From Balneolia bacterium (GTDB lineage Bacteria; Bacteroidota; Rhodothermia; Balneolales; Cyclonatronaceae): 64,000 nucleotides of DNA. Under the pieces are notes generated by a model that saw nothing but the letters and a program-made list of their open reading frames with translations, ran no database searches and was not told where the DNA came from. Within the stretch, counting starts at the first letter, position 1, and each line of letters begins with the position of its first letter. Location: the NCBI GenBank assembly GCA_022565795.1, contig JAIUMA010000007.1, forward strand, positions 1-64,000, given 5' to 3'. A program made the position numbers and the translations under genes. This document shows, piece by piece, positions 9,801 through 17,763 of the stretch.

Positions 9801-9877
9801 GCACCGGTGAGGCTTCGCTCAAAAAAATGCGCTATCTGCTCCTGAACCGCCTGGTACGTTACGGGCTTTGCCTTCAT
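6851..9877 (-). CDS. Large P-loop ATPase with coiled coils and winged helix, coupled to MscS
   Basis: A 1008-residue cytoplasmic protein of no family I recognise. The first ~690 residues are helical and charged, with coiled-coil stretches and an acidic low-complexity part near residues 205-225. A P-loop domain follows: Walker A GQKGSGKST near residues 697-705 and Walker B RVIILEGLQNLY near 766. The last ~70 residues (LTAAELSFAMHNDLAEARLL and on) look like a winged helix, as in AAA+/STAND ATPases. The stop overlaps the MscS start by one base, so the products are made together. Thirty-six bases upstream ends the amber-interrupted T9SS gene on the same strand. An ATP-dependent regulator of the channel is plausible but unproven. 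Confidence 0.8.
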   Translation of the reverse strand: MKAKPVTYQAVQEQIAHFFERSLTGAVSSYRQRTAGVLLEELSRLRTDIIRLRREHEGAEERIPELFEDTVKALQAILKSPSFREPDAVWEQILLEEIAKEPEKLLALQSDERFAGLPQDSRTLKFRKSIKRLAFKAGSALHRDKGKSYFWTQEIPFQALLKYGLLCRQDVSTETLGFEHSRIALALDNLLAATATVQDKKKPEASSDDTAESSEEKKPAKTEPSFSSPLFDDATEHITLAIKSIQEYTEGDYSTNPALNQAFDDIISLAKKAGTTELNSGRLSDAKLNKLLATARKNVRRNLSKWNVYIQSQLTDLQVHSELASFGAKLKSALQTLLDETHVFFRDTCYIPTESGVKLLRDLISQLEKDASSVKSVKKIDAIRDRLRNEFMDASLARMQNKELQERLITSIRQTISDLELEINSFTETLQLAETRSFAMPLPEITTDLFKWRSIASRFIKNEALNPVRPETQHFSGFILEQAAEIEQAAEIVDANLQAAAASDEKEEEDAPIEIAISGLKRSVQTLEKSIKSIREKQNAYETEIRTHLPRSYQKLSRLISERRYSEFEMCDKALQAKERALGWRERFVRFSAVAQDKASLAWRYARGKFFVVYTPASRYLGLGKGATDSARARLSLTEYLLQHKTSDEKLPFIYQRLFRRSFQIDKKYYLDAAGNLLHLDKGYEQWNKGIPWSIAIAGQKGSGKSTLLHFFKQSETVKQDVVHINLEHTFFDPAAINAIISQKMGFAETQDTDALIQKIHKSRKKRVIILEGLQNLYIRNVNGYKAISEFWVLFSQTTGKLFWVVSCSGNAWQFFTKMFSADQFFSQVLRTDSLTGEQIEKGILLRHRATGYELTFKPSNDIQRSRTFRKLLGNEKEIQKYLQKEYFARLAEAAKGNFSIAMIFWVNAIQKIDDDGVVMNPIELADIDSLETPSRDILFALAALIRHDVLTAAELSFAMHNDLAEARLLLGRLSAKGLVVETSRGFTINHLVYRQVSKMLSSRNILH

Positions 9878-9913
9878 TCCTGGATTTTTTCTATTGACAC
9901 TGATTTACTGTCT

Positions 9914-12031
9914 CTATTTAATTAACGTCATTTTTCTGGTGAGGACCTGATTTCCGGCTTCAAGGCGGTAGAAGTAAATACCGCTGGATAGCTGTGTTCC
10001 GTCGAAACGGGCGGCATGCTCTCCGGCCGGAAATGATCCGTTTATCACGACCGAAACGCGCTGCCCCATGCTGTTGTAGACCTCGAGTCTTACTGCTGAA
10101 GCCTCGGGAAGCGAGTAGCGAATCAGCGTGGTCGGATTAAAAGGGTTTGGGTAGTTTTGGGCCAGATAAAACTCATCGGGCGTTTCGATAGGATGTGGCG
10201 GCCCCACCGGCCCCCCGTCATCATTATTGAAAAAGACAACAGGAAGAGCGAGATCTTCTTCTGTAAGGGTGATGACACGGTTGCCGTTTTCACCCGGGCC
10301 GACATCATTGTTTTCCCACCCGTTGTTGGGAAGCGTGCGATCATCTCCGGCTTCTATAAAGAATTTGTACTGCGCTTCTTCTCCGTTGTCACCCTCAATG
10401 GAAAGCTGGGTGGTCCAGATTTCAGGGTTTTCCGGATCAGGAGAGAGCCGGCTTCCGTTTTCCTCGGAAACACTCCAGTCGTTAAAGCTGCCTAAAACGT
10501 GAACCAGATCACCATTTTCCGGCTGAAAAATGAGCATAAGCTGGATACTCATATCAACGCTGAAGATTACATCGCGAATTACAGGCTCAGGTTCGGGCTC
10601 ATCTTCACGCTCACCAAGGCTGCCGTCAGCAAACAGGTTTTGGGCCCAGATTTCACTGCTGCCGTTGCGATTATCCTGCCACGACATAAATACCTCATCG
10701 TCAGCGGCTTTCACGGAGTTCAGGCGAAATTTGCCGGACACAAGGGTCGAGATATCTGCGATTTCATCATCCCAGAACGCCTCCCCCGCAGAGTTAAAAC
10801 GCCTTGCGAGTATCTGGCTCTCGTCCATTCCGGAAAACTGCGTATAGACAATTACCGGATCTTCGTCAAAAACGAACGTGGTAAGTCCGCCAATGTCGTT
10901 ACCTGGAGCTACGTCTACAATGGCTATTCCGTCTTGACCCCAGCTGCGGTCATTATTTTCATCGATTCGTTGACCATAGAGCCCGACTTGGTTTTGTGAA
11001 CCATCCGTCTCTCGCCAGAAGGCGTAGATTGCATGGTCTTCCGGATCGTAGACTGCTTCAATAGAAGATCGTAGCCGTGTTGTATTTAGTGAAACAGGAA
11101 AACCTCCGGAACCAAAGCGCATGGTGCCGTTTGTATGAATTTGCTCCACATAGGACTGAAGGGCTGGCACAGACTGGTACCAGGAAATAAGCACTCCGCC
11201 TAAACCGTCTGAAACCATTTCCGGAAAAATACCCATCTGAAGAGAGCCGCTGGCCATAATTTCCAGCCTGTTGTTGAGACCGCCCCACTGGCGTTGCCCT
11301 TCAGCATTGTAGGCCTAAGCTGAAAGCCGGCCCGGCACGGTTGGCGGGCCTAATGTGCGAAATAGTACGGCATAAATAGAATGACCGTCGGCATTAGTAG
11401 AACGTTTAGTGTCTGATATAGCGAGAAAGACATCCGCAGTTTGAATGTCTTGCCATAATACAGAGCCATCGGGGCCGAGTCCTTTAATGACCGATTGTCC
11501 GTCGCCTGTGAAGGCTACGACCGCACCGCCATTGGGCATGGCCGCAATTTTGGGCGCGTTTATAAAGTCGAATCCTTCACTTACGTTAATTCCGTTCGCT
11601 CCCCAGGGAAATTCGCCATCAGGAGTGATTTTGACTGCTGTAATGCTTTCGACTCCGCTTCGGTCATCGCGGAAGGCAAGCAGAGCATTCCCACCTTCAT
11701 CGGTATCCAGGCCGTAGTCTTCGGTGGATGAAAAACCGCGCTGCGCAACTAGAAGTCCGGTTTCGTCCCATAAAATGTTGCCCGCTGCATCGAGACGCTG
11801 AAGACGGACATCGTAACCGGAAGGGGAGCCTGAAAACCAGCTAATGTACGTGCCACCCTGGGGCAAAAGCGCCATTTTAGGCTGGGCTTGGTCATCATCT
11901 CCGGTGGCAATCGGAAGATTCGATTCGGCATCACCACTCTACTGGGCGTGAACATGAGCAGGACTAAAGGTGAGAGTGAGTGCAACTACGGTCAAAAATG
12001 CAGCGAGCGTGATGCAGGATCTGATGAGCAT
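9914..12031 (-). pseudogene. T9SS-exported repeat protein interrupted by two in-frame TAG codons
   Basis: One frame runs from the ATG at 12031 to the stop at 9914, about 705 codons, without a frameshift but with two internal TAG codons. Residues 1-30 form a clean signal peptide ending in HVHAQ. The first TAG (11939-11941) follows directly. The second TAG (11315-11317) falls between segments ending GRLSA and beginning AYNAEGQRQW. The body carries repeats of the form D.AGNILWDETG and WGQDGIAI, suggesting a propeller-like fold. A carbohydrate-binding-like segment (VHVLGSFNDWS) precedes a C-terminal T9SS type A sorting domain with YPNPFNPTT. Each TAG could derive from a CAG Gln codon by one C-to-T change. 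A recent pseudogene is the simplest reading. Confidence 0.75.
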
Positions 12032-12251
12032 AGCAGATTAGATTGTTGTGATAGGATACAGAACCCAATCTATGTAAATAAACGTAATTATGCTATTGAT
12101 GGCAGCATGGAATGAGTTCCGGCTAAATCTAAATTCTGTCAACTGAAGAAACGTGCTGCTGCCAAAAAGCACGTAGATGGGTTTCTGAAAGCTGATTGAT
12201 GATCTTGGAGTCGTATTTCTCATAAGAGATTCGAATGGGCAAACATACGTA

Positions 12252-12283
12252 GTCCTGCCTGCTGTGGAAGGCACAGGCAGGAC
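12252..12283. repeat. 10-bp perfect inverted repeat in a large intergenic region
   Basis: GTCCTGCCTG at 12252-12261 pairs with CAGGCAGGAC at 12274-12283 around a 12-base loop. It lies in the 774-base gap between the interrupted T9SS gene and the DEAD-box gene. Neither side has a U tract, so it is not a standard terminator. It could be a dispersed palindromic element or part of an RNA. Apart from this and the promoter near 12540, I can support no gene in 12032-12540. Confidence 0.4.
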
Positions 12284-12538
12284 CCCGGGAGAAAAATTCT
12301 GTAGTAAGACCCGAGCGAAAGTGTTGTTGTAAAACATAATGAAGCCGAAGGTCGAAATGCAGAACGCATAAAAATACCAAAGGTGCACTACGCGGGCAGC
12401 ATCACAAAGTTGGAAGAATAGCTTTCTTCAAATAAAATAAGTATATTTAAGGCTTGGTAGTTTCAAGTATGTCTCAAATGACGGATAATCATTAAATTAT
12501 CCCTAAGCATACGGTCTGTAACCTGTTATATAGTTAGT

Positions 12539-12546
12539 TAAATTTG
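12539..12546 (+). promoter_or_regulatory. Candidate promoter -7 element and long leader of the DEAD-box gene
   Basis: TAAATTTG matches the Bacteroidota -7 consensus TAnnTTTG; the -33 element upstream is weak (CTG). A start near 12553 would give a leader of about 250 bases before the ATG at 12806. The leader is structured: TTTCCCG and CGGGAAA form a hairpin around 12679-12695. Long leaders are common on cold-inducible DEAD-box helicase mRNAs. The leader has no open frame that I would call a gene. Confidence 0.45.
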
Positions 12547-12805
12547 ATAATTAGCGACGGGCAACATGGGTTTTGGACTGTACTGAGTGTGAGATTGTTA
12601 GGAACAGTATGGTCCGGAATGCGAACCCGTGTTTATAAAAGAAGACGAGCCGCAGCGTCGAATCCCGTTTTTTAAGTTTTTCCCGCCCGGGAAATTTCGA
12701 TAAAAAGCCACGAGCAGATAATGCCGTGCCGTGCTGATGTAGGCCTTTTCATTACATGATATATGCAGGACCACCACGCCCGTCCGATCATATTTAAAAT
12801 ATACT

Positions 12806-14491
12806 ATGTCTTTTTCAACATTTGCTGAGCTTGGCCTCAGCGACGCCGTACTTCAGAGCCTCAGCAATATGGGATTTGAAGAGCCCACCGCCATTCAGGC
12901 GCAAACTATACCGCTTCTTTTAAGCGGGCGCGATGTGCTTGGTCAGGCGCAAACCGGTACCGGTAAAACGGCCGCTTTTGCAATTCCTGCTGTAGAAAAA
13001 ACCGATCCCAAGCAGAACAATGTACAGGTACTAATCCAGTGCCCGACACGTGAGTTGGCAATACAGGTAACCGGTGAAATCCAGAAACTGGGTTCTAATA
13101 TCCGTGGTCTTCAGGTTGTTCCTGTTTACGGCGGTCAGCCTATTTCACATCAGATTAAAGCGATTAGCCGCGGTGCCCAAATTGTTGTTGGCACCCCGGG
13201 CCGTACAATTGATCACTTGAAGCGCGGCACTTTGAAGCTCAATAACCTGAATATGGTTATTTTTGATGAAGCCGATGAGATGCTCAACATGGGCTTTCGT
13301 GAGGATATGGAAGAAATTCTTACCTACAAAAAAGGCGACGTTCAAATGCTGATGTTCTCAGCTACGGTTCCAAAGCCTATCCGTGAAATCATGAAGAAGT
13401 TCATGAACAAGCCGGAAAACATCACCATCGAGCGCACTGCATTAAGCACACCTGATATCAGCCAGTATGTAGTAGAAGTTCGCGATTCTGTTCGTGTTGA
13501 GGCAATTTGCCGCTTTATGGATGTGAAAAACTTTAAGCTGGGGCTCATTTTCTGTAATACCAAACGCCAGACGGAAGCCGTATCAAGTGAGCTTCAGGCG
13601 CGTGGTTACTCTAGTGAAATCCTGAACGGTGATTTGAGCCAGGGACAGCGCGATAAAGTGATGCAAAAATTCCGCACCGGACTTATCGACCTGCTTATCG
13701 CAACCGACGTTGCCGCACGTGGTATCGATGTGGATGATGTAGACGTTGTTTTCAACTTTGATATTCCGCAGGATCCGGAGCACTATGTACACCGAATTGG
13801 CCGTACTGGTCGTGCAGGCAAATCAGGAACGGCAATTACATTTGCTTCAGGCCGTCGCATGAGAAGCATTCGTTTTATTGAGCGTGCCACACACAACGCG
13901 CTTGAAACCATGCGTATGCCGTCTGTGAAAGACGTTGAGGAGTCCAGACTGAGCCAGCATATGACTGAGCTGAACGAGACGCTCGAAAAAGGAAGCCTGA
14001 AGCCGTTTATCGAGCAGATTGAGGCAATGGTTAATGATACCTACAGCACCGTGGAAATCGCTGCTGCACTGCTCAAAATGCGTATGGACGAGATGGAGAA
14101 AAACCGTCCCGGTCTTGATGCCAAAGTTGATAACTACGCGCCAGAGCCATCTTATGGAAACGACTCCTTCGATCGCCGCGGTGGCGGTAAAGGAAAAGGT
14201 AAAGGTGGTAAATTTGCCGGTAAAGGTCGTGGCCGCTCCTCCGATTCGCGCAGTGACGAGAATATGGTAAAACTGCGTTTTAACGTGGGCCGTAAAGATA
14301 AAGTGAGGCCAGGTGATTTGGTTGGTGCTATTGCGGGCGAATCCGGAATTCCGGGATCTGTATTAGGTCATATCGATATTCAGCAGGGTTTCAGCTTTGT
14401 GGATGTGCCTTCTGAACACGTGCCTCAGGTTGTTTCGGTAATGAACCGCGCCAAGGTGAAAAAGAAGTCCGTTAAGGTGAAGCCTGTTTAG
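12806..14491 (+). CDS. deaD: DEAD-box ATP-dependent RNA helicase (DeaD/CsdA-like)
   Basis: ATP-dependent RNA unwinding in ribosome assembly and mRNA turnover, often at low temperature. The 561-residue protein has every family motif: the Q motif (GFEEPTAIQAQ), motif I AQTGTGKT, PTRELA, VGTPGR, DEAD, SAT, RGIDVDDVD and HRIGRTGRAG. A Gly/Lys-rich linker (GGGKGKGKGG) joins the core to a C-terminal DbpA-type RNA-binding domain (residues ~485-555), as in DeaD and DbpA. DeaD is preferred for its length and linker. The gene appears to stand alone behind a long leader. It ends just before an inverted repeat. Confidence 0.95.
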   Translation: MSFSTFAELGLSDAVLQSLSNMGFEEPTAIQAQTIPLLLSGRDVLGQAQTGTGKTAAFAIPAVEKTDPKQNNVQVLIQCPTRELAIQVTGEIQKLGSNIRGLQVVPVYGGQPISHQIKAISRGAQIVVGTPGRTIDHLKRGTLKLNNLNMVIFDEADEMLNMGFREDMEEILTYKKGDVQMLMFSATVPKPIREIMKKFMNKPENITIERTALSTPDISQYVVEVRDSVRVEAICRFMDVKNFKLGLIFCNTKRQTEAVSSELQARGYSSEILNGDLSQGQRDKVMQKFRTGLIDLLIATDVAARGIDVDDVDVVFNFDIPQDPEHYVHRIGRTGRAGKSGTAITFASGRRMRSIRFIERATHNALETMRMPSVKDVEESRLSQHMTELNETLEKGSLKPFIEQIEAMVNDTYSTVEIAAALLKMRMDEMEKNRPGLDAKVDNYAPEPSYGNDSFDRRGGGKGKGKGGKFAGKGRGRSSDSRSDENMVKLRFNVGRKDKVRPGDLVGAIAGESGIPGSVLGHIDIQQGFSFVDVPSEHVPQVVSVMNRAKVKKKSVKVKPV

Positions 14492-14532
14492 GCAGACGAC
14501 ATCACCCTACGATTACTTGATGAAATGACTTT

Positions 14533-14564
14533 CAGGCTGATGGATTTACGAATCTGTCAGCCTG
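14533..14564. terminator. Inverted repeat between convergent deaD and a minus-strand gene
   Basis: CAGGCTGA at 14533-14540 pairs with TCAGCCTG at 14557-14564. It lies just after deaD and runs into the last codons of the minus-strand gene ending at 14546. Only ATTT follows on the plus strand, so it is at best a weak terminator for deaD. Confidence 0.3.
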
Positions 14565-15448
14565 ATTTCGTTTCTGACGGTCTGATGCGCGTCTTCAAGG
14601 ACTTCAATCAGGATATCGTGAAGCGTTGAGGTGTACCAGCGACCGGCATCGGAGCGAAGGTGGTCGTTGTAAGCCTCGAGGTGCGAAATATCAGCATCGC
14701 GAAAAGTGTAGAGCATGCTGATTATGATGTACTGCCCAATCTGCTGATCAAGCTGTGAGCGGATAAGGCCGGAGGTGGCCTCAAATTCGGAATCGCTCAT
14801 GCGGCCGGAAGGTTCATTTTCTGCTGCGTTGGCCGTTAGAAGCAGGTTCGAGTAGAGCGCGTGAAGAATCGCTGTTGTATTTTCCATGGCCTGGGTTTCG
14901 CTCATCATCGTCCGGACAAGCTCAACGCGAACGCTGCTGCTGCTGTCATGAGGATCGAAGCTTGCCGCGAAGTCCTGAAGCTCGGCATCGGTAGCGTTAG
15001 CTTCACGGGTTTCCTTCTCCAGAATATGCTGGCCCGTTTCGGACTGCAGGAAGGTGATGACCCGCGTGGCGTGCGAATTATTGAGATCGCGACTGAGTCT
15101 GTTACGATACTCGGAAACCAGGCGCTCGCCGTAAAAGCCGGCGCGCAGTAGCTGGCGCACTTTAGTGGCTTCACCGGATGCAAGTTCGCGCTCGGCATTG
15201 ATGCTCTCTTCAATACCGTACCAAACGTCGAGCAAAGACAGATCGAAACCCGAGGCCTGCATGAGGGCATCGACCAGCTCTTCATCACTCATGGTATCCG
15301 GGTCGGAGGATTGTGCAAAAGTCTGGCTGAAGGCAGACGAAAGAACTAACAGGCTAAGCAGGCAAAGCTTCATGGCGTTGAAGTACAGCCTGCTGACGGA
15401 TATATCAGATGGGATAGATTTGTAGCGCGTTATGTAGCTGCCGCTCAT
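14546..15448 (-). CDS. Exported protein of unknown function, possibly DUF2059-like
   Basis: A helical exported protein. A hydrophobic signal peptide (MKLCLLSLLVLSSAFSQTFA) begins at an internal Met encoded at 15373. The ATG at 15448 overlaps the stop of the upstream DUF2911 gene as ATGA, which suggests translational coupling and adds 25 polar residues before the signal. If the signal peptide is decisive, the true start is 15373. The mature part starts with SDEELVDALMQASGFD. The overall pattern of paired helices recalls DUF2059 proteins, with low certainty. It is cotranscribed with the DUF2911 gene; no function can be given. Confidence 0.7.
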   Translation of the reverse strand: MSGSYITRYKSIPSDISVSRLYFNAMKLCLLSLLVLSSAFSQTFAQSSDPDTMSDEELVDALMQASGFDLSLLDVWYGIEESINAERELASGEATKVRQLLRAGFYGERLVSEYRNRLSRDLNNSHATRVITFLQSETGQHILEKETREANATDAELQDFAASFDPHDSSSSVRVELVRTMMSETQAMENTTAILHALYSNLLLTANAAENEPSGRMSDSEFEATSGLIRSQLDQQIGQYIIISMLYTFRDADISHLEAYNDHLRSDAGRWYTSTLHDILIEVLEDAHQTVRNEIRLTDS

Positions 15449-15981
15449 TTTGAGAGCGGAATTTCGATTCGTGTTCGCTCCCACTCTATCACCAGATAAC
15501 CGGTAGTATCGTTTGACTTATCGATAGAAATGGTGAACAAATCGTTGTATTCCGAAGAGCGCTGCCGGGGCACATTAAAGCGAACTACATCGTATTCTCG
15601 GTTGTAACCGTACGACCCCCACTGTCCCAGCTGCTGATTAATAATGATGGTCCACTCATCGTCACCAGGGATGGTGAAAAGCGAGTAGGTGCCTGCCTCA
15701 AGACTGTGATCGGCAATAGTAAGTCCGCCGGTGAATGTGATCTCGGTAGCTTCATTGGCGCCTGTTCGCCAGACTTCACCAAAAGGAACCAAAGATCCGA
15801 AAATTTCGCGATCCCGTGCGTACGGGCGTCCGTAAATTACTTTCACATACACATCACCCAACATGGCTCTGGAGAGACCGAGCGGACTTTGCCGTGGTTC
15901 CGGAAGCGACTGACCCTGTGCCGGAGCAGCGAGAAAACCAAAAGTAAGCAGGGAAAGAAAAAATAGTAGACTAAGTTTCAT
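15445..15981 (-). CDS. DUF2911 domain exported protein
   Basis: A 178-residue exported protein with a signal peptide ending AAPAQGQS. The rest matches the DUF2911 family, recognised by SPLGLSRAMLGDVYVKVIYG, GRPYARDREIFGSLVPFGEVW and RTGANEATEITF. The family is common in Bacteroidota and has no known activity. It sits upstream of, and overlaps by four bases (ATGA), another exported protein, so the two are probably made together. A candidate promoter lies about 50 bases upstream. Confidence 0.85.
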   Translation of the reverse strand: MKLSLLFFLSLLTFGFLAAPAQGQSLPEPRQSPLGLSRAMLGDVYVKVIYGRPYARDREIFGSLVPFGEVWRTGANEATEITFTGGLTIADHSLEAGTYSLFTIPGDDEWTIIINQQLGQWGSYGYNREYDVVRFNVPRQRSSEYNDLFTISIDKSNDTTGYLVIEWERTRIEIPLSK

Positions 15982-16029
15982 ATAACAGATTTAGCGTTGA
16001 AGATCCGGGTTCTGTCCCACACAGCACCA

Positions 16030-16037
16030 CAAAGGTA
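16030..16037 (-). promoter_or_regulatory. Candidate -7 element for the DUF2911 operon
   Basis: The minus strand reads TACCTTTG here, a full match to TAnnTTTG, about 50 bases upstream of the DUF2911 ATG. The best upstream TTG lies 24 bases away, slightly too far, so the call rests on the -7 box. The remaining gap to the CoA-transferase stop at 16246 is AT-rich and shows no gene. Confidence 0.4.
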
Positions 16038-16245
16038 ATTTAATAATCGGAAGTTTAGAAACAATCATTTAATCTGATTGGCAAAATGAATCCGTAAACA
16101 GATTAAACCAGCAATCAGAAAAGATTGTTCTCAGTTCTTAAATCAGAAACGCACTAAAAATGTAAACAGGTATTAAATAACCCGCTTTTTTCCCGTCGGG
16201 ACAGTCATAGCACAAAAAAACTAACTTATCGACCTGCTGATACTG

Positions 16246-17520
16246 CTACATCTGCCGAAAGCGCTCATTAGCTACGCGCTCAAGCTCTTCGCGATGGCTC
16301 GGATGAGCGATATCGATGAGCGCCCTCGAGCGCTGGTGCATATTCTTGCCGTACAGGTTGGCGACTCCGTATTCAGTAACTACATAGTGCATGTGGGCGC
16401 GTGTGGTTACAACGCCGGCACCTTCTTTCAGGTACGGCACGATGCGGCTTATTCCCTTGGCCGTTACTGATGGTAGGGCGATAATTGGTTTTCCGCCCTC
16501 AGACAGAGAAGCGCCACGGATGAAGTCCATCTGCCCGCCAACACCGGAAAATTGATACGTACCAATGGAGTCGGCACAAACCTGACCCGTGAGGTCAATC
16601 TCAATGGCGCTGTTGATGGCTGTAACTTTCGGATTTCTGCGAATAACGGCAGTATCGTTCACATAGGCTATGTTGAGCATGGCCACAAGCGGATTATCGT
16701 CCACAAAGTCGTATAGCTTTTGGGTGCCCATCACAAATCCGCTAACAATTTTCCCGGGATGAATCTTCTTCTGGCTGTTGTCAATCACGCCGCTTTCAAC
16801 CAGCGGAATGACGCCATCTGAAAACATTTCGGTGTGTATGCCTAAGTTTTTATGATGAGTGAGGGAGGCGAGAACCGCATTCGGAATAGCGCCAATCCCC
16901 ATTTGAAGTGTAGAGCCGTCTTCAACCAGTTCGGCTACATGCTTACCGATAATCAGCTCCTGCTCGTTGGGTACGCCGGGCTGGTGCAGATGAAGCTGCT
17001 GATCGTTTTCGATGGCAAAATCAATTTGGCTAACGTGAATCTGGCCATCACCATGCGTACGGGGCATTTTTTTGTTAACCTCAGCAATCACATATCGCGC
17101 TGATTTGATTGCTGCAGGAGTAACATCGACTGAAGTGCCCAGGGAACAGAAGCCATGTCTGTCGGGTGGAGAAACGGTAATGAGGGCTACATCAATCGGA
17201 AGGACACCCTTTGTAAACAGGCTCGGAATCTCGCTGAGGAATACAGGCACATAATCACCGCGACCTTCCCGAATGGCGTTGCGAACATTGGCTCCTACAA
17301 AAAGAGCATTAGTGAAAAAGCTTTCTGCATATTCCAGCTTGGTGTAGGGCGCTTCACCTTCTGTATGCAGGTGAACGACTTCCACGTTTCGAAGTTCAGG
17401 AGCCCGGGCGGTCATGGCGTGAATGAGCTTACCGGGTGCTGCCGCTACAGATTGTATAAAAACTCTCTGATTTGATTGTATGATGGATACCGCATCAATC
17501 GGGTTGTCGAATATTTTCAT
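16246..17520 (-). CDS. Acetyl-CoA hydrolase/CoA-transferase family protein
   Basis: A 424-residue cytoplasmic enzyme of the acetyl-CoA hydrolase/transferase family, which includes 4-hydroxybutyrate, butyrate and succinate:acetate CoA-transferases. Visible signatures are MGIGAIPNAVLASL, the catalytic Glu in NSAIEIDLTGQ, and GVGGQMDFIRGA. The length suits 4-hydroxybutyrate/acetate CoA-transferases better than the ~500-residue succinyl-CoA:acetate type. The acyl substrate cannot be decided from sequence. It has no operon partner, and the flanking 243-264 base gaps hold no gene. Confidence 0.88.
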   Translation of the reverse strand: MKIFDNPIDAVSIIQSNQRVFIQSVAAAPGKLIHAMTARAPELRNVEVVHLHTEGEAPYTKLEYAESFFTNALFVGANVRNAIREGRGDYVPVFLSEIPSLFTKGVLPIDVALITVSPPDRHGFCSLGTSVDVTPAAIKSARYVIAEVNKKMPRTHGDGQIHVSQIDFAIENDQQLHLHQPGVPNEQELIIGKHVAELVEDGSTLQMGIGAIPNAVLASLTHHKNLGIHTEMFSDGVIPLVESGVIDNSQKKIHPGKIVSGFVMGTQKLYDFVDDNPLVAMLNIAYVNDTAVIRRNPKVTAINSAIEIDLTGQVCADSIGTYQFSGVGGQMDFIRGASLSEGGKPIIALPSVTAKGISRIVPYLKEGAGVVTTRAHMHYVVTEYGVANLYGKNMHQRSRALIDIAHPSHREELERVANERFRQM

Positions 17521-17686
17521 AAATAAAGATTAACGTCTTATTTGTGAGGTTTTGACCTCATGGCAGTTCAGTTCCATAGGTGTGATGAACGTTCAATTAT
17601 AAATCTAATATACGTATTAAAATATATTTAGTTCAATATGTTTGGGCTGTTTGAAAAATATCAAAACCTTCTTATTACCAAAAAAT

Positions 17687-17714
17687 AAGCCCGCCATGAA
17701 ATCATGACGGGCTT
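17687..17714 (-). terminator. Intrinsic terminator of the first FAS1 gene
   Basis: A 13-base stem with one mismatch (AAGCCCGCCATGA at 17687-17699 with TCATGACGGGCTT at 17702-17714) is followed on the minus strand by ATTTTTT. It lies 50 bases past the FAS1 stop. It is nearly identical to the terminator of the neighbouring FAS1 paralogue. Confidence 0.85.
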
Positions 17715-17763
17715 AATAGGAACGTGAGATTCAGCCGAAATTCAACATTCCGTTAATTCATAC

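Noticed and set aside
9914-12031. Genome-wide reassignment of TAG to Gln
   Set aside because: TAG ends other intact genes in the window, including the HAD gene (1241-1243), the adaptor gene (40548-40550) and the T9SS metalloprotease gene (25600-25602).
12129-12380. An 83-codon minus-strand frame in the gap before deaD
   Set aside because: It has no start signal, an overlapping alternative frame of similar length, and no recognisable domain; it includes the 12252-12283 inverted repeat.
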